Positions 18,283-26,237 of a stretch of 45,816 bases of DNA are shown here, in pieces. Within the stretch, counting starts at the first letter, position 1. Every line of letters starts with the position of its first letter. The stretch is from an uncultured Clostridia bacterium (GTDB lineage Bacteria > Bacillota > Clostridia > Oscillospirales > Oscillospiraceae). The position numbers and the translations under genes were made by a program. The notes under the pieces are model-generated. The model did no database searches. It saw only the letters and a program-made list of their open reading frames with translations, and was not told the origin of the DNA. Where the stretch lies: assembly GCA_945910975.1 (NCBI GenBank), contig CAMDZY010000001.1, forward strand, positions 1 to 45,816, in the 5' to 3' direction.

Positions 18283-18764
18283 AACGAGAAAATTACATAT
18301 CCTGGGATGAGTTTTTTATGGGGGTCGCCCTGCTCGCTGCACAGCGCAGCAAAGACCCCTCCACGCAGGTTGGTGCGTGTATCGTGTCACAGGATAACAT
18401 TATCATCTCTACCGGCTATAACGGTCTGCCCAACGGCTGCTCTGATGATGAGTTCCCTTGGGCGCGGGAGGGCGAACAGACAAAGTATCCCTTTGTCGTC
18501 CATGCAGAGCTGAACGCCATTCTCAATTCCAACGGGCGTGATTTGCGCGGCAGCCGGATTTTTGTGGACTTGTTCCCCTGCAACGAGTGTGCCAAGGCGA
18601 TCATCCAAAGCGGCATCCGCGAGGTGGTCTACCTGTCCGATAAATATGCCGATACCCCCGCCACACAGGCGTCCAAGCGGATGCTGCGGGCGGCGGGTGT
18701 CCGGCTGCGCCAATTGACGCCGTCGGTGAAAAATATTACATTGCAATACACTGGGGAGGATTAG
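18279..18764 (+). CDS. dCMP deaminase family protein (ComEB-like), TTG start overlapping the upstream stop
   Basis: HAELNAI and PCNECAKAI zinc-binding motifs. Confidence 0.9.
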   Translation: MKRENYISWDEFFMGVALLAAQRSKDPSTQVGACIVSQDNIIISTGYNGLPNGCSDDEFPWAREGEQTKYPFVVHAELNAILNSNGRDLRGSRIFVDLFPCNECAKAIIQSGIREVVYLSDKYADTPATQASKRMLRAAGVRLRQLTPSVKNITLQYTGED

Positions 18765-18765
18765 T

Positions 18766-19215
18766 ATGCCTGTGGGTTATCTTTCCACGCCCATCGGTTG
18801 GCTGAAAATCACCGCAACACAGCGGCTTGTGACCGGTGTGGAGCAGGTGGCCGAGCCGGGCGCGTCCACGCCAAATTGCATCGTCAGCCAGGCCATTGCA
18901 CAGCTAAGCGAATATTTTGCAGGCACCCGGCAGACTTTCTCCGTCCCGTGCCGCTACCCCGGCGGGACGCCGTTCCAAATTCGCGTGTGGGACGCGGTTG
19001 GACAAATTCCCTATGGCCAGACGCTTTCTTACGGCGCATTGGCACGGCACATCGGCGCACCCGGCGCCGCCAGAGCCGTCGGCACAGCCGTGGGAAAAAA
19101 TCCGCTTTTGATTTTCGTCCCATGCCACCGCGTTGTGGGCGCAAGCTCCCTCGGCGGCTTTCGCTTGGGACTGCCCTGCAAGCAGACCCTGCTGCACTTG
19201 GAGGGCATCTTATAA
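18766..19215 (+). CDS. ogt: Methylated-DNA--[protein]-cysteine S-methyltransferase
   Basis: VPCHRVVGAS active site; FQIRVWDAVGQIPYGQTLSYGALA. Confidence 0.92.
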   Translation: MPVGYLSTPIGWLKITATQRLVTGVEQVAEPGASTPNCIVSQAIAQLSEYFAGTRQTFSVPCRYPGGTPFQIRVWDAVGQIPYGQTLSYGALARHIGAPGAARAVGTAVGKNPLLIFVPCHRVVGASSLGGFRLGLPCKQTLLHLEGIL

Positions 19216-19223
19216 CATAAGAC

Positions 19224-19277
19224 AAAACCGCACAATTCCGGCAGTGCATTCTGCACACCGGGACTGTGCGGTTTTTT
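19224..19277 (+). terminator. Intrinsic terminator between convergent ogt and LCP genes
   Basis: AAAACCGCACA...CCGG...CCGG...TGTGCGGTTTTTT. Confidence 0.7.
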
Positions 19278-19330
19278 GTGCGGTTTGCCGGAAAGACTGC
19301 ACCGCGATTTCATCAAGGGTTCCGAAGGAA

Positions 19331-20428
19331 TTATTTTGCCGGGACGCAGTAGGTTTTCACCACGAAATCATGCAGCCATTTTTCATCGGCGTAGAACTCG
19401 GCATACCGTTCCCCCATGGAAAAATTTCCGGGAATCTTTACCACGGTATCCGAAGAGAAATCAATTTTACTAATATTTGTGGCAAGATAAGTGACCTCAC
19501 TCAAATCCATATCGCTGACAAGGTAGTCGCTGAGCGCATCCCAGAAGTCCAGGGCAACCGTTGGGTTCGCGGCGATCCGGCCCTTGCACTGGTTGAACAT
19601 GACTTGCAGAACCTCCATACTCCGCGCGCCGCGGTCATAGGCACCCTCAACCTGACTTCTGTCGCGATAAGTGATGTATCTGCGCAGCTGCTCGCTGTCC
19701 ATGACAACGGTGTTGCCCTTGGTGTAGGAGGGGTCAATGTCGGTATGATCCTCCTTGAATGTGATTTTCAGCCCGCCGAGCAGCTCGTTGAGCGTTGCAA
19801 AGGCGTCATAATTCAGCGCAACATAACGGTTGATCGGAATGCCATACAGCAGGTGCGAAACGGCGGCTGTTGTCAATCGGCAGCTCATTTCCTTCCCGTT
19901 GCCATAACTGTGAGATACCGTGATGTTGGTATAGGCGGTGCCAAGATAATTTCCGTCGGTATCCATTTTGATGATGTCCGTCATGGTGTCGCGTGGAACG
20001 TATAAAATGGACGTGTCAAATGTATTCACATTGAACGTGACCAGCGCCATAATATCTGCATTGCCGCCGTTGGACACCATGGTTTCGTCCCAATGGCTTT
20101 CATCGCCCATATAGTCAACGCCCATCAGCAAGATGGAAATGACATCGTCGCGGTAATTATAGGCATTGCCGTCGTCATCGATCCAGTCGGCCTGAATCGG
20201 CTGGGTCGGCTCCTGCGTGGAGTCTGTGGCGGTTTCCTGCGTTGGGGTCGTCTGCAAAATTGCTTCGATATCCCCCTTGCGCGGCGCAAACATCGACCCG
20301 CGCACGCTGCTGGAATACCATATAAAGATCCCTGCGGCGGCAACCAGCAAAACCAGCAATGCCGCCAGCACGATCAGCACGATAAAAATCGGCTTCATCC
20401 GCTTTTTTTCGTTTTTTTCCTTGCTCAT
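19331..20428 (-). CDS. LytR-CpsA-Psr (LCP) family protein
   Basis: N-terminal TM; ISILLMGVDYMGD, DTSILYVPRDTMTDI, YVALNYDAFATLNELLGGL, YITYRDRSQVEGAYDRGARSMEVLQ. Confidence 0.9.
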   Translation of the reverse strand: MSKEKNEKKRMKPIFIVLIVLAALLVLLVAAAGIFIWYSSSVRGSMFAPRKGDIEAILQTTPTQETATDSTQEPTQPIQADWIDDDGNAYNYRDDVISILLMGVDYMGDESHWDETMVSNGGNADIMALVTFNVNTFDTSILYVPRDTMTDIIKMDTDGNYLGTAYTNITVSHSYGNGKEMSCRLTTAAVSHLLYGIPINRYVALNYDAFATLNELLGGLKITFKEDHTDIDPSYTKGNTVVMDSEQLRRYITYRDRSQVEGAYDRGARSMEVLQVMFNQCKGRIAANPTVALDFWDALSDYLVSDMDLSEVTYLATNISKIDFSSDTVVKIPGNFSMGERYAEFYADEKWLHDFVVKTYCVPAK

Positions 20429-21279
20429 GGCTCGTCCTCGTCCTGCGCTGCGGTGAGTTGCCCTGCTTCGTCGCTGACGAGCAGCCCCTGCACGACATAC
20501 CGATATTGCTGCTGCCCAACACCGATGCAGGTGGAAAGCGTGATGATGGTGTCGGAGGCAGTTGGGCGGTATTCCGGCTTGAAAAACGCATAATCCGTGT
20601 GGGTGTAGATGCGCTCAATGTACGCCTCGCGTGTTTCTTCCGTTGAGAAATCGTTATTGAGCACGATATTCAGGTTGTCGGTGCGATAGGCTGCAAAGAC
20701 CTCATAGCTCAGCTTGCGATCGGGTGTGTAGATGGTGATGTGTCCGTTTTCCTGGAAAAAATCTTCCTCGCGGAAATTGTGAAGCTGGGAAAACATCTGT
20801 CCATCCAACAAATTATGGCCGTAAATGAGCGTATTAAAGTCCGAAAAGTCGCGTGTATTATCGCTGAGCACAAAGATGGAGCCACTGTTGACCCATGTGC
20901 CGAGATAATTGTGGGATAAGTAGTAAAGCTCAAGGGTGTCGTCGTACAAAATGGGGTAATCAATGTTGGTACCGTCCACGGTGATCCAGCCGATGATGTC
21001 CTCGTTGGTTTCCAGCAGCGTATCAAAATCGATGGGAATGTCAACAAGCTCCGGCTCAGTTGGTTCGGTTGGCTGTGCGGTCGTTCCCGTCGGTTCCGTT
21101 TCCGGCTGCGATTGTGTGGGCGTTTCGGTTGGCGTGCGAACTTCGCTTGCCAGCTTTGCATAATCATCGCCGGCTTTTTTGTTGGAGAGGAGAATTGCGG
21201 CGATCGCGCCCAAGCAAATGAGCATAATGGCAAAGCACACGATGCCGATGATTCGATAAATTTTTCTTTTATTCTTCAT
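20425..21279 (-). CDS. Class B sortase
   Basis: N-terminal TM, IGWITVDGTNIDYPILYDD, LIYGHNLLDG, TIITLSTCIG catalytic TLSTC; overlaps the LCP start by 4 nt. Start placed at MKNKRK (21279); an alternative Met at 21309 lies in a hairpin. Confidence 0.93.
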   Translation of the reverse strand: MKNKRKIYRIIGIVCFAIMLICLGAIAAILLSNKKAGDDYAKLASEVRTPTETPTQSQPETEPTGTTAQPTEPTEPELVDIPIDFDTLLETNEDIIGWITVDGTNIDYPILYDDTLELYYLSHNYLGTWVNSGSIFVLSDNTRDFSDFNTLIYGHNLLDGQMFSQLHNFREEDFFQENGHITIYTPDRKLSYEVFAAYRTDNLNIVLNNDFSTEETREAYIERIYTHTDYAFFKPEYRPTASDTIITLSTCIGVGQQQYRYVVQGLLVSDEAGQLTAAQDEDEP

Positions 21280-21290
21280 AGTGAAAGGAT

Positions 21291-21321
21291 TCGTGGAGCG
21301 ATAAGGCATATCGCTCCACGA
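21291..21321 (-). other. Perfect 12-bp stem hairpin between the mini sorting-signal peptide and the sortase
   Basis: TCGTGGAGCGAT-AAGGCAT-ATCGCTCCACGA; no T-tract after the stem. Confidence 0.8.
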
Positions 21322-21330
21322 AGGTCGTAA

Positions 21331-21543
21331 TTACTTATTCTTCTTGAAGGCAACAATGCCAACACCGCCTGCGGTGCATGCTGCAATCGACAGGGCGACC
21401 ACTGCGCTCACACCTGTGGGGGGAGAGGTCGGGTTACCGCCGCCATTACCACCCTGGTTGCTATCAACGGATGCAGCAAAAACCGGGACAGAAAGGCTGA
21501 GGCACAAAACCAGAACAAGGATAAGGGCTACCAGTTTTTTCAT
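21331..21543 (-). CDS. Small (70 aa) secreted putative sortase substrate
   Basis: Signal peptide MKKLVALILVLVLCLSLSVPVFAA, spacer SVDSNQGGNGGGNPT, SPPTG, hydrophobic segment, KKNK tail; AAAGGAGT RBS. Confidence 0.85.
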   Translation of the reverse strand: MKKLVALILVLVLCLSLSVPVFAASVDSNQGGNGGGNPTSPPTGVSAVVALSIAACTAGGVGIVAFKKNK

Positions 21544-21616
21544 ATGTTTTACTCCTTTCTATAGAATTTTTGCCAAAGCAATTGTTGCGTATATGACAAA
21601 CAATATACTTATTTCT

Positions 21617-21645
21617 ATTATAACGGTATCATTGCACTTTGTCAA
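21617..21645 (-). promoter_or_regulatory. Perfect consensus promoter for the mini sortase substrate
   Basis: Minus strand TTGACA-N17-TATAAT. Confidence 0.75.
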
Positions 21646-21727
21646 TCGCAATTTTCCGGCTTACGCCATACCGGCGCCAATTTCGGCGGCGGTGTGGTTT
21701 TGCGGTAAAATCGACAAATCCAAAATT

Positions 21728-23077
21728 TTACGGCTGCGAGGATTCGCTCTGCGATGCAGTGCTGGGATCGGGCGGCACATCGGGTTCAGACGGTGTGTCG
21801 GGGGCAGAGGAGGATTCGCCGGGGTTCGATTCGGCCGGTGGCTGCTCCAGCGGGAAGATTGCCTGGTACAGCTCTTGGATATTGTCCACGCTTGTACCGT
21901 CGAGCTGATGTGATTTTGCCATCTCACTGGTATAGTCCACCAGCTTGACCGTGTAGAACCGGAAGCCGGAGCCGGTTGTGTCAATGACTTCCACCAGCGG
22001 AACCAGCCGGTAAGCGCTGACGCGCGTGCCGCTTTCGTCCTTGGTGACGGTCAGCTCCGCCATGCCGCCGAGCATATTATAATAGCGGCTCATGTGGGTC
22101 ATATAGTTGCCGAGGGAGTAGAAAACGGGCATGGTGTTGCCGTTTGCGCCGGTGATCTGTGCGGTCGGCTGCAGGGTGTGCGTGTGCGAACCGATGACTG
22201 CGCCGACGCCATTGTCGGCAAAGAACTGCGCCCAAGTTTTCTGGAAGTCGTTGGCCTCATAGGTGGTCATTTCGCCCCAGTGGGCAAAGACGATCACGAT
22301 GTCGGACTGCTGCTTTGCGGCGGCAATTTGCTGGGCGATGGCGTTCTCGCTTTCCAGATAGTCCACGGCGTAGCCTTCCCTGGCCTTGACGGTTTCGCTG
22401 TCGGCGTAAGTATAGTTGAGGAATGCGATTTTAATGCCGTTGACCTCACGGACGGTGATGGTCTGTGCATCTGCTTCGCTGTCGTGGATGCCAAGGGCAG
22501 AAATCCCCAGACCGTTCCAGGTGGATTTGGTGAAGCGGACGGCGTCAAGCCCCTTGTCATACGCGTGCTCGGTGGCTTGTGCGACCACATCGAAGCCGGC
22601 CGCCTGGATGGCGGGCGCCAAAGAACTGGTTGTGCCGTAAAGCGGCAAGCCGTTGCTGGTGTCGTTCTCGTTTTCCACCAAAATGGTTTCCATGCAGGCG
22701 CAGGCGAGATCCGCTGCGGTAAAATCGTCCTTCAGGCTGGCGAACAGGCCGGAGAAGTCGTACGAGCCGTCCGACTGCCGAACGCTGTCAATAATGCCCT
22801 GATGCATCAAAATATCACCGACGGCCAACACATTTGCGGAGGTGGACTGCACGACCGGCTCTGTCGGCGCCGGGGCAGCGGGCTTTGTTTCGACCGGCTT
22901 CTTCTCCGCCACAGGTGCGCAAGCGCGCATCAACAATACGATCAGCAAAATCAACACCAAAATCAAACTGCCAAAGACGAGCAGCTGTTTTTGCTGATGC
23001 TTCCGCTTCCGCTTTAAATAAAGCTGACGCCGGATTTCTCTTTGGTCGACCCGGTTTGGGTTCCTGCGCTCCTCCAT
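21728..23077 (-). CDS. CapA family protein (poly-gamma-glutamate capsule-type metallophosphatase domain)
   Basis: N-terminal TM; VLAVGDILMHQGI, FAHWGEMTTYEAN, VIGSHTHTLQP, VFYSLGNYMTHM. Confidence 0.9.
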   Translation of the reverse strand: MEERRNPNRVDQREIRRQLYLKRKRKHQQKQLLVFGSLILVLILLIVLLMRACAPVAEKKPVETKPAAPAPTEPVVQSTSANVLAVGDILMHQGIIDSVRQSDGSYDFSGLFASLKDDFTAADLACACMETILVENENDTSNGLPLYGTTSSLAPAIQAAGFDVVAQATEHAYDKGLDAVRFTKSTWNGLGISALGIHDSEADAQTITVREVNGIKIAFLNYTYADSETVKAREGYAVDYLESENAIAQQIAAAKQQSDIVIVFAHWGEMTTYEANDFQKTWAQFFADNGVGAVIGSHTHTLQPTAQITGANGNTMPVFYSLGNYMTHMSRYYNMLGGMAELTVTKDESGTRVSAYRLVPLVEVIDTTGSGFRFYTVKLVDYTSEMAKSHQLDGTSVDNIQELYQAIFPLEQPPAESNPGESSSAPDTPSEPDVPPDPSTASQSESSQP

Positions 23078-23159
23078 AGAGCCACCTCCATTCTTTCATG
23101 CATATATCGATATGACTAATATACAAGATCGCATTCCAATTTGCAATCATTTTTGCGAA

Positions 23160-23891
23160 TTATTTTTTGCAGCACTCGCTGCACGGGCGATAGCTTTCGG
23201 CCTCGTCCGAATCCAGACGGATGGGACGCCAGCTGCCGTCCACATCGAGGTGGGGACAGCCGTAGATGTGATAATACGTGTCCTTTTCGGAAACAAGGAC
23301 AATATTTTCATGATAGAAATCCAGCTGATTTTGCAGCGAGGTCAGGTTTGTTGTCAATCCGGAAACCTGGGCGGACAGGTCTTCGATCGTTGCTTCGCGC
23401 TCGATGACCTGCACACTGAGCGTTTCGCTGTTTTCCACAAGTGTACGGGTAGCCTCGTCGATGTCGGTGCCGTTAAACAGATCCTCCAGCACGAGAAGGC
23501 GCGAATTTTGCCGGGCGATGGTGGTTTTGGCGGTTTCCAGCTGTTCTTGCGTGTTGTTGAGCGCGGCGCTGATGGACTGATAGTCGTCCTGCGTGCGCGC
23601 CAGAACCGGCTGGTTGGCTTGTTCCTGCGCGGCGGTGCGGAAAAATTGCAAATACACCAGCGTACCGGTTGCGCCCAACAGGCAGATGCATAATGCACTC
23701 AACAGCCAAACGGCACGCCGCAGCTTGCGCTGCGCGGCAGGGACAGCGGCCTTTTTAGGTTTCCCGGTCGGCTGTGGGGCAACGATCGGCGCGGGGCGCG
23801 GCACGATGGGCGGCGCTTCCTCGGCGTCGGAGCACAAAGGGCACAGCAATGTGCCGTCCGGTATGGTACGGCCGCAACGAATACAGTTCAT
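23160..23891 (-). CDS. Membrane protein with N-terminal zinc ribbon, coiled coil and C-terminal YHxxxCPHL...PCSEC motif
   Basis: MNCIRCGRTIPDGTLLCPLC; one TM; coiled coil; YYHIYGCPHLDVDGSWRPIRLDSDEAESYRPCSECCKK. Confidence 0.8.
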   Translation of the reverse strand: MNCIRCGRTIPDGTLLCPLCSDAEEAPPIVPRPAPIVAPQPTGKPKKAAVPAAQRKLRRAVWLLSALCICLLGATGTLVYLQFFRTAAQEQANQPVLARTQDDYQSISAALNNTQEQLETAKTTIARQNSRLLVLEDLFNGTDIDEATRTLVENSETLSVQVIEREATIEDLSAQVSGLTTNLTSLQNQLDFYHENIVLVSEKDTYYHIYGCPHLDVDGSWRPIRLDSDEAESYRPCSECCKK

Positions 23892-23982
23892 ACGTTTCCT
23901 CCTCGTGCAGCGGCTGCTGCCAGAAAATTGCACACATGATTTTTCACCGCCCGGCGCAAACTAGGCACCGTGAGGTGATATT

Positions 23983-24144
23983 GTGAAAGAAAAACCAACG
24001 CCCGAAAACACGCAGCCGCTGAAAGACCCGGAGCTACCGGTCATCCGGGGCAGCTTCGCGCCCAATCTGATGGAACAGCGCATTCATCCTGAGCCGATCG
24101 ACATTGGCGTACCCAAGGCGGAAAACCGGCTCGAACAGCTGTAG
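23983..24144 (+). CDS. Small ORF, 53 aa, unknown function
   Basis: GTG start after GAGGTGA RBS; MKEKPTPENTQPLKDPELPVIRGSFAPNLMEQRIHPEPIDIGVPKAENRLEQL; below the length cutoff of the ORF track. Confidence 0.5.
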   Translation: MKEKPTPENTQPLKDPELPVIRGSFAPNLMEQRIHPEPIDIGVPKAENRLEQL

Positions 24145-24182
24145 TATGCCGCTCCGATTTCCGGTCAAACGGGAATCGGGGC

Positions 24183-24428
24183 TTACAGCGGGGTGCGCTC
24201 GCGGATGATGGCGACCATTTCGCCCACATTTTTCATGGAGGAAATTTCCCCCATTCTGAATTTCATGCGGAACGTGCGCTCCACGGCGGAGATCAGGGTG
24301 ATATGCTCCAAGGAGTCCCAGTCCTCAATGTCGTTTGCGGTGGTAGAGGGCGTGATGTGAATGGTATCATCGTCAAAAACGTTCTGAAAAACGCGGTTTA
24401 AGCGGGCGTAAATTGCTTTTGTTTCCAT
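24183..24428 (-). CDS. Acyl carrier protein
   Basis: 81 aa, DIEDWDSLEHITLISAVERTFRMKF with DSL phosphopantetheine site. Confidence 0.9.
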   Translation of the reverse strand: METKAIYARLNRVFQNVFDDDTIHITPSTTANDIEDWDSLEHITLISAVERTFRMKFRMGEISSMKNVGEMVAIIRERTPL

Positions 24429-24443
24429 AAAAATTGACCTCCG

Positions 24444-26225
24444 TTACTTGGGATTGCCGGAAACGGCAATCACGTGATTTTTGGTTTGATAATCGGCAAG
24501 CGGCAGCTGCCAGACGGTGTTGCCCGCTGCATCGCAGCTGATTTGCGTAAAGCCGAACTGCGCGTAAAGCTCCCGCACCATGCCGTTTTTGGCGGTGGGG
24601 TAGTAATAGCCGCGAATTTCGTCGATTCCGGCGGCGCGGCACTTTGTAACCAACGTGTCGAGCATGGCAAGCTCCATGTCGCGCTTGAGCACGCGGCAGC
24701 TCATCAGCCAAAGCTCCACATCCAGAACATTGCCATTCTTCTTGCCGATCACCACGCTGACTACGCCGTTATCGCCGAACTTGTCCGTCAGCTTGCCATA
24801 CAGGCGGATGTAATCATCGCTTTCAAATACCTGCTCCATCTGCGCCTGCGTGTAGCGGCGGGTCGTCAGGTTGAACTGGTTGCTTTTGTTGGTCAGCTGG
24901 GTGATTCTTGCAATGTAAACAGGCAAAAAATCATCAATCGTGGCGTGCATATCCAGACTTTTCAGATATTCGCCGTAGTCCTGGAACGCGGCCTGCTGCG
25001 CGGCGCGCAGGGCATTGGTGCGGTACATTTCGTTGCGCTTGAAATCGTCCTCGCTCAGGGAGGTGACCTCAAAAAATCCGTTGCGGTCGAGGGTGGTGAT
25101 ATAAGTTTCCACGCTGTCCATCACTGGCACCGCAACGCCGGGACGCTGCACGCGGACAATTTCACGCTCGGCGGGGTTGTCGTCCACAAAGACAATGGCG
25201 TCCTCCATGATGTTCAACTCGCGGGCGATCTGGGCAATGTTCTGATCCTTGTTTTCCCAGTTGGCCTTGATGACGGCAAAATCCTCCGGCCGCAGCACAC
25301 CCTCCGGGTGATTCAGACCGGCGATTGCATTTTCATGGTCATTTTTGGAGCAGACTGTTAAAATGATGCCGATGGATTTGAGCTGCTTGAGATAGCTCTG
25401 AAATTCATAATACGACTGCGAAACGCCGGTTTCCTGCCCGATTTCGATGCCATCCACGCCGTCGTCGCCGACCACGCCGCCCCAAAGGGTGTTGTCCAAG
25501 TCGAGCGCCAGCGCCTTTTTATTTTTGCCGAAGATGGACTTCATGATGTTGGCAAGATTTTGCGCAAACGCCGGAATGGCCTCGAAGCACATGGCGTACT
25601 TGTACATATTCCAATACAGCGGGTTGCTCCACTCCTGCAAGCCGTAGCTTGCAGAGATGAAGTTCAAGTCGTTGATATGGAAATTCTCATGGCTCTGCGC
25701 GTAGTCGTAAAACGCCTGATTCAGGCGGGAGAGGAAATGCGTTCTGCCGTGGATGTCGTAGCAGTCGCGGTTGCCCAAAAGCCGGTAGAGCGGCATTTCA
25801 AAGTTGTTTTGGATGATTGGGCAGTGAAACTTCTCGTTTAGACTTTCCCAAATCGCGCGGAATTTGCGAAGCTCCGTCTGAAACTTTTCCTCGACCTGTT
25901 CGGCGGGATCGGTCACCTGCGGATAACTTGTCACGTTGCGGTTTGTGGTGTGAATCCAAATCAAATCGGGCGCAAAGTGCAGCAGCTCCTCGCCGGGGAA
26001 CATGGCGTCTTGATAATACTGGGCGTATTCCGACTCGTAAAAGGTCGGTTCAATGCCGGCATCGAGCAAAAACAGCTCCAGCGTTTTCACAATGTCGCTG
26101 GTGGTGGAACCGCCCAGCACGGCAATTTTCTTTTTCAGGCGGGGCGTACCGTCCGCCAGCAGCGCCCGGCGCAGGGATTTGCGTTTTTGAATCACCCGCG
26201 CGGCGTCAAATGGATATTCAAGCAT
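24444..26225 (-). CDS. HAD-IIIC/FkbH-like protein with C-terminal GNAT-like region
   Basis: KALALDLDNTLWGGVVGDDG, AIVFVDDNPAEREIVR; C-terminal acyltransferase-like region. Confidence 0.9.
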   Translation of the reverse strand: MLEYPFDAARVIQKRKSLRRALLADGTPRLKKKIAVLGGSTTSDIVKTLELFLLDAGIEPTFYESEYAQYYQDAMFPGEELLHFAPDLIWIHTTNRNVTSYPQVTDPAEQVEEKFQTELRKFRAIWESLNEKFHCPIIQNNFEMPLYRLLGNRDCYDIHGRTHFLSRLNQAFYDYAQSHENFHINDLNFISASYGLQEWSNPLYWNMYKYAMCFEAIPAFAQNLANIMKSIFGKNKKALALDLDNTLWGGVVGDDGVDGIEIGQETGVSQSYYEFQSYLKQLKSIGIILTVCSKNDHENAIAGLNHPEGVLRPEDFAVIKANWENKDQNIAQIARELNIMEDAIVFVDDNPAEREIVRVQRPGVAVPVMDSVETYITTLDRNGFFEVTSLSEDDFKRNEMYRTNALRAAQQAAFQDYGEYLKSLDMHATIDDFLPVYIARITQLTNKSNQFNLTTRRYTQAQMEQVFESDDYIRLYGKLTDKFGDNGVVSVVIGKKNGNVLDVELWLMSCRVLKRDMELAMLDTLVTKCRAAGIDEIRGYYYPTAKNGMVRELYAQFGFTQISCDAAGNTVWQLPLADYQTKNHVIAVSGNPK

Positions 26226-26237
26226 GGTGCATCCTTT

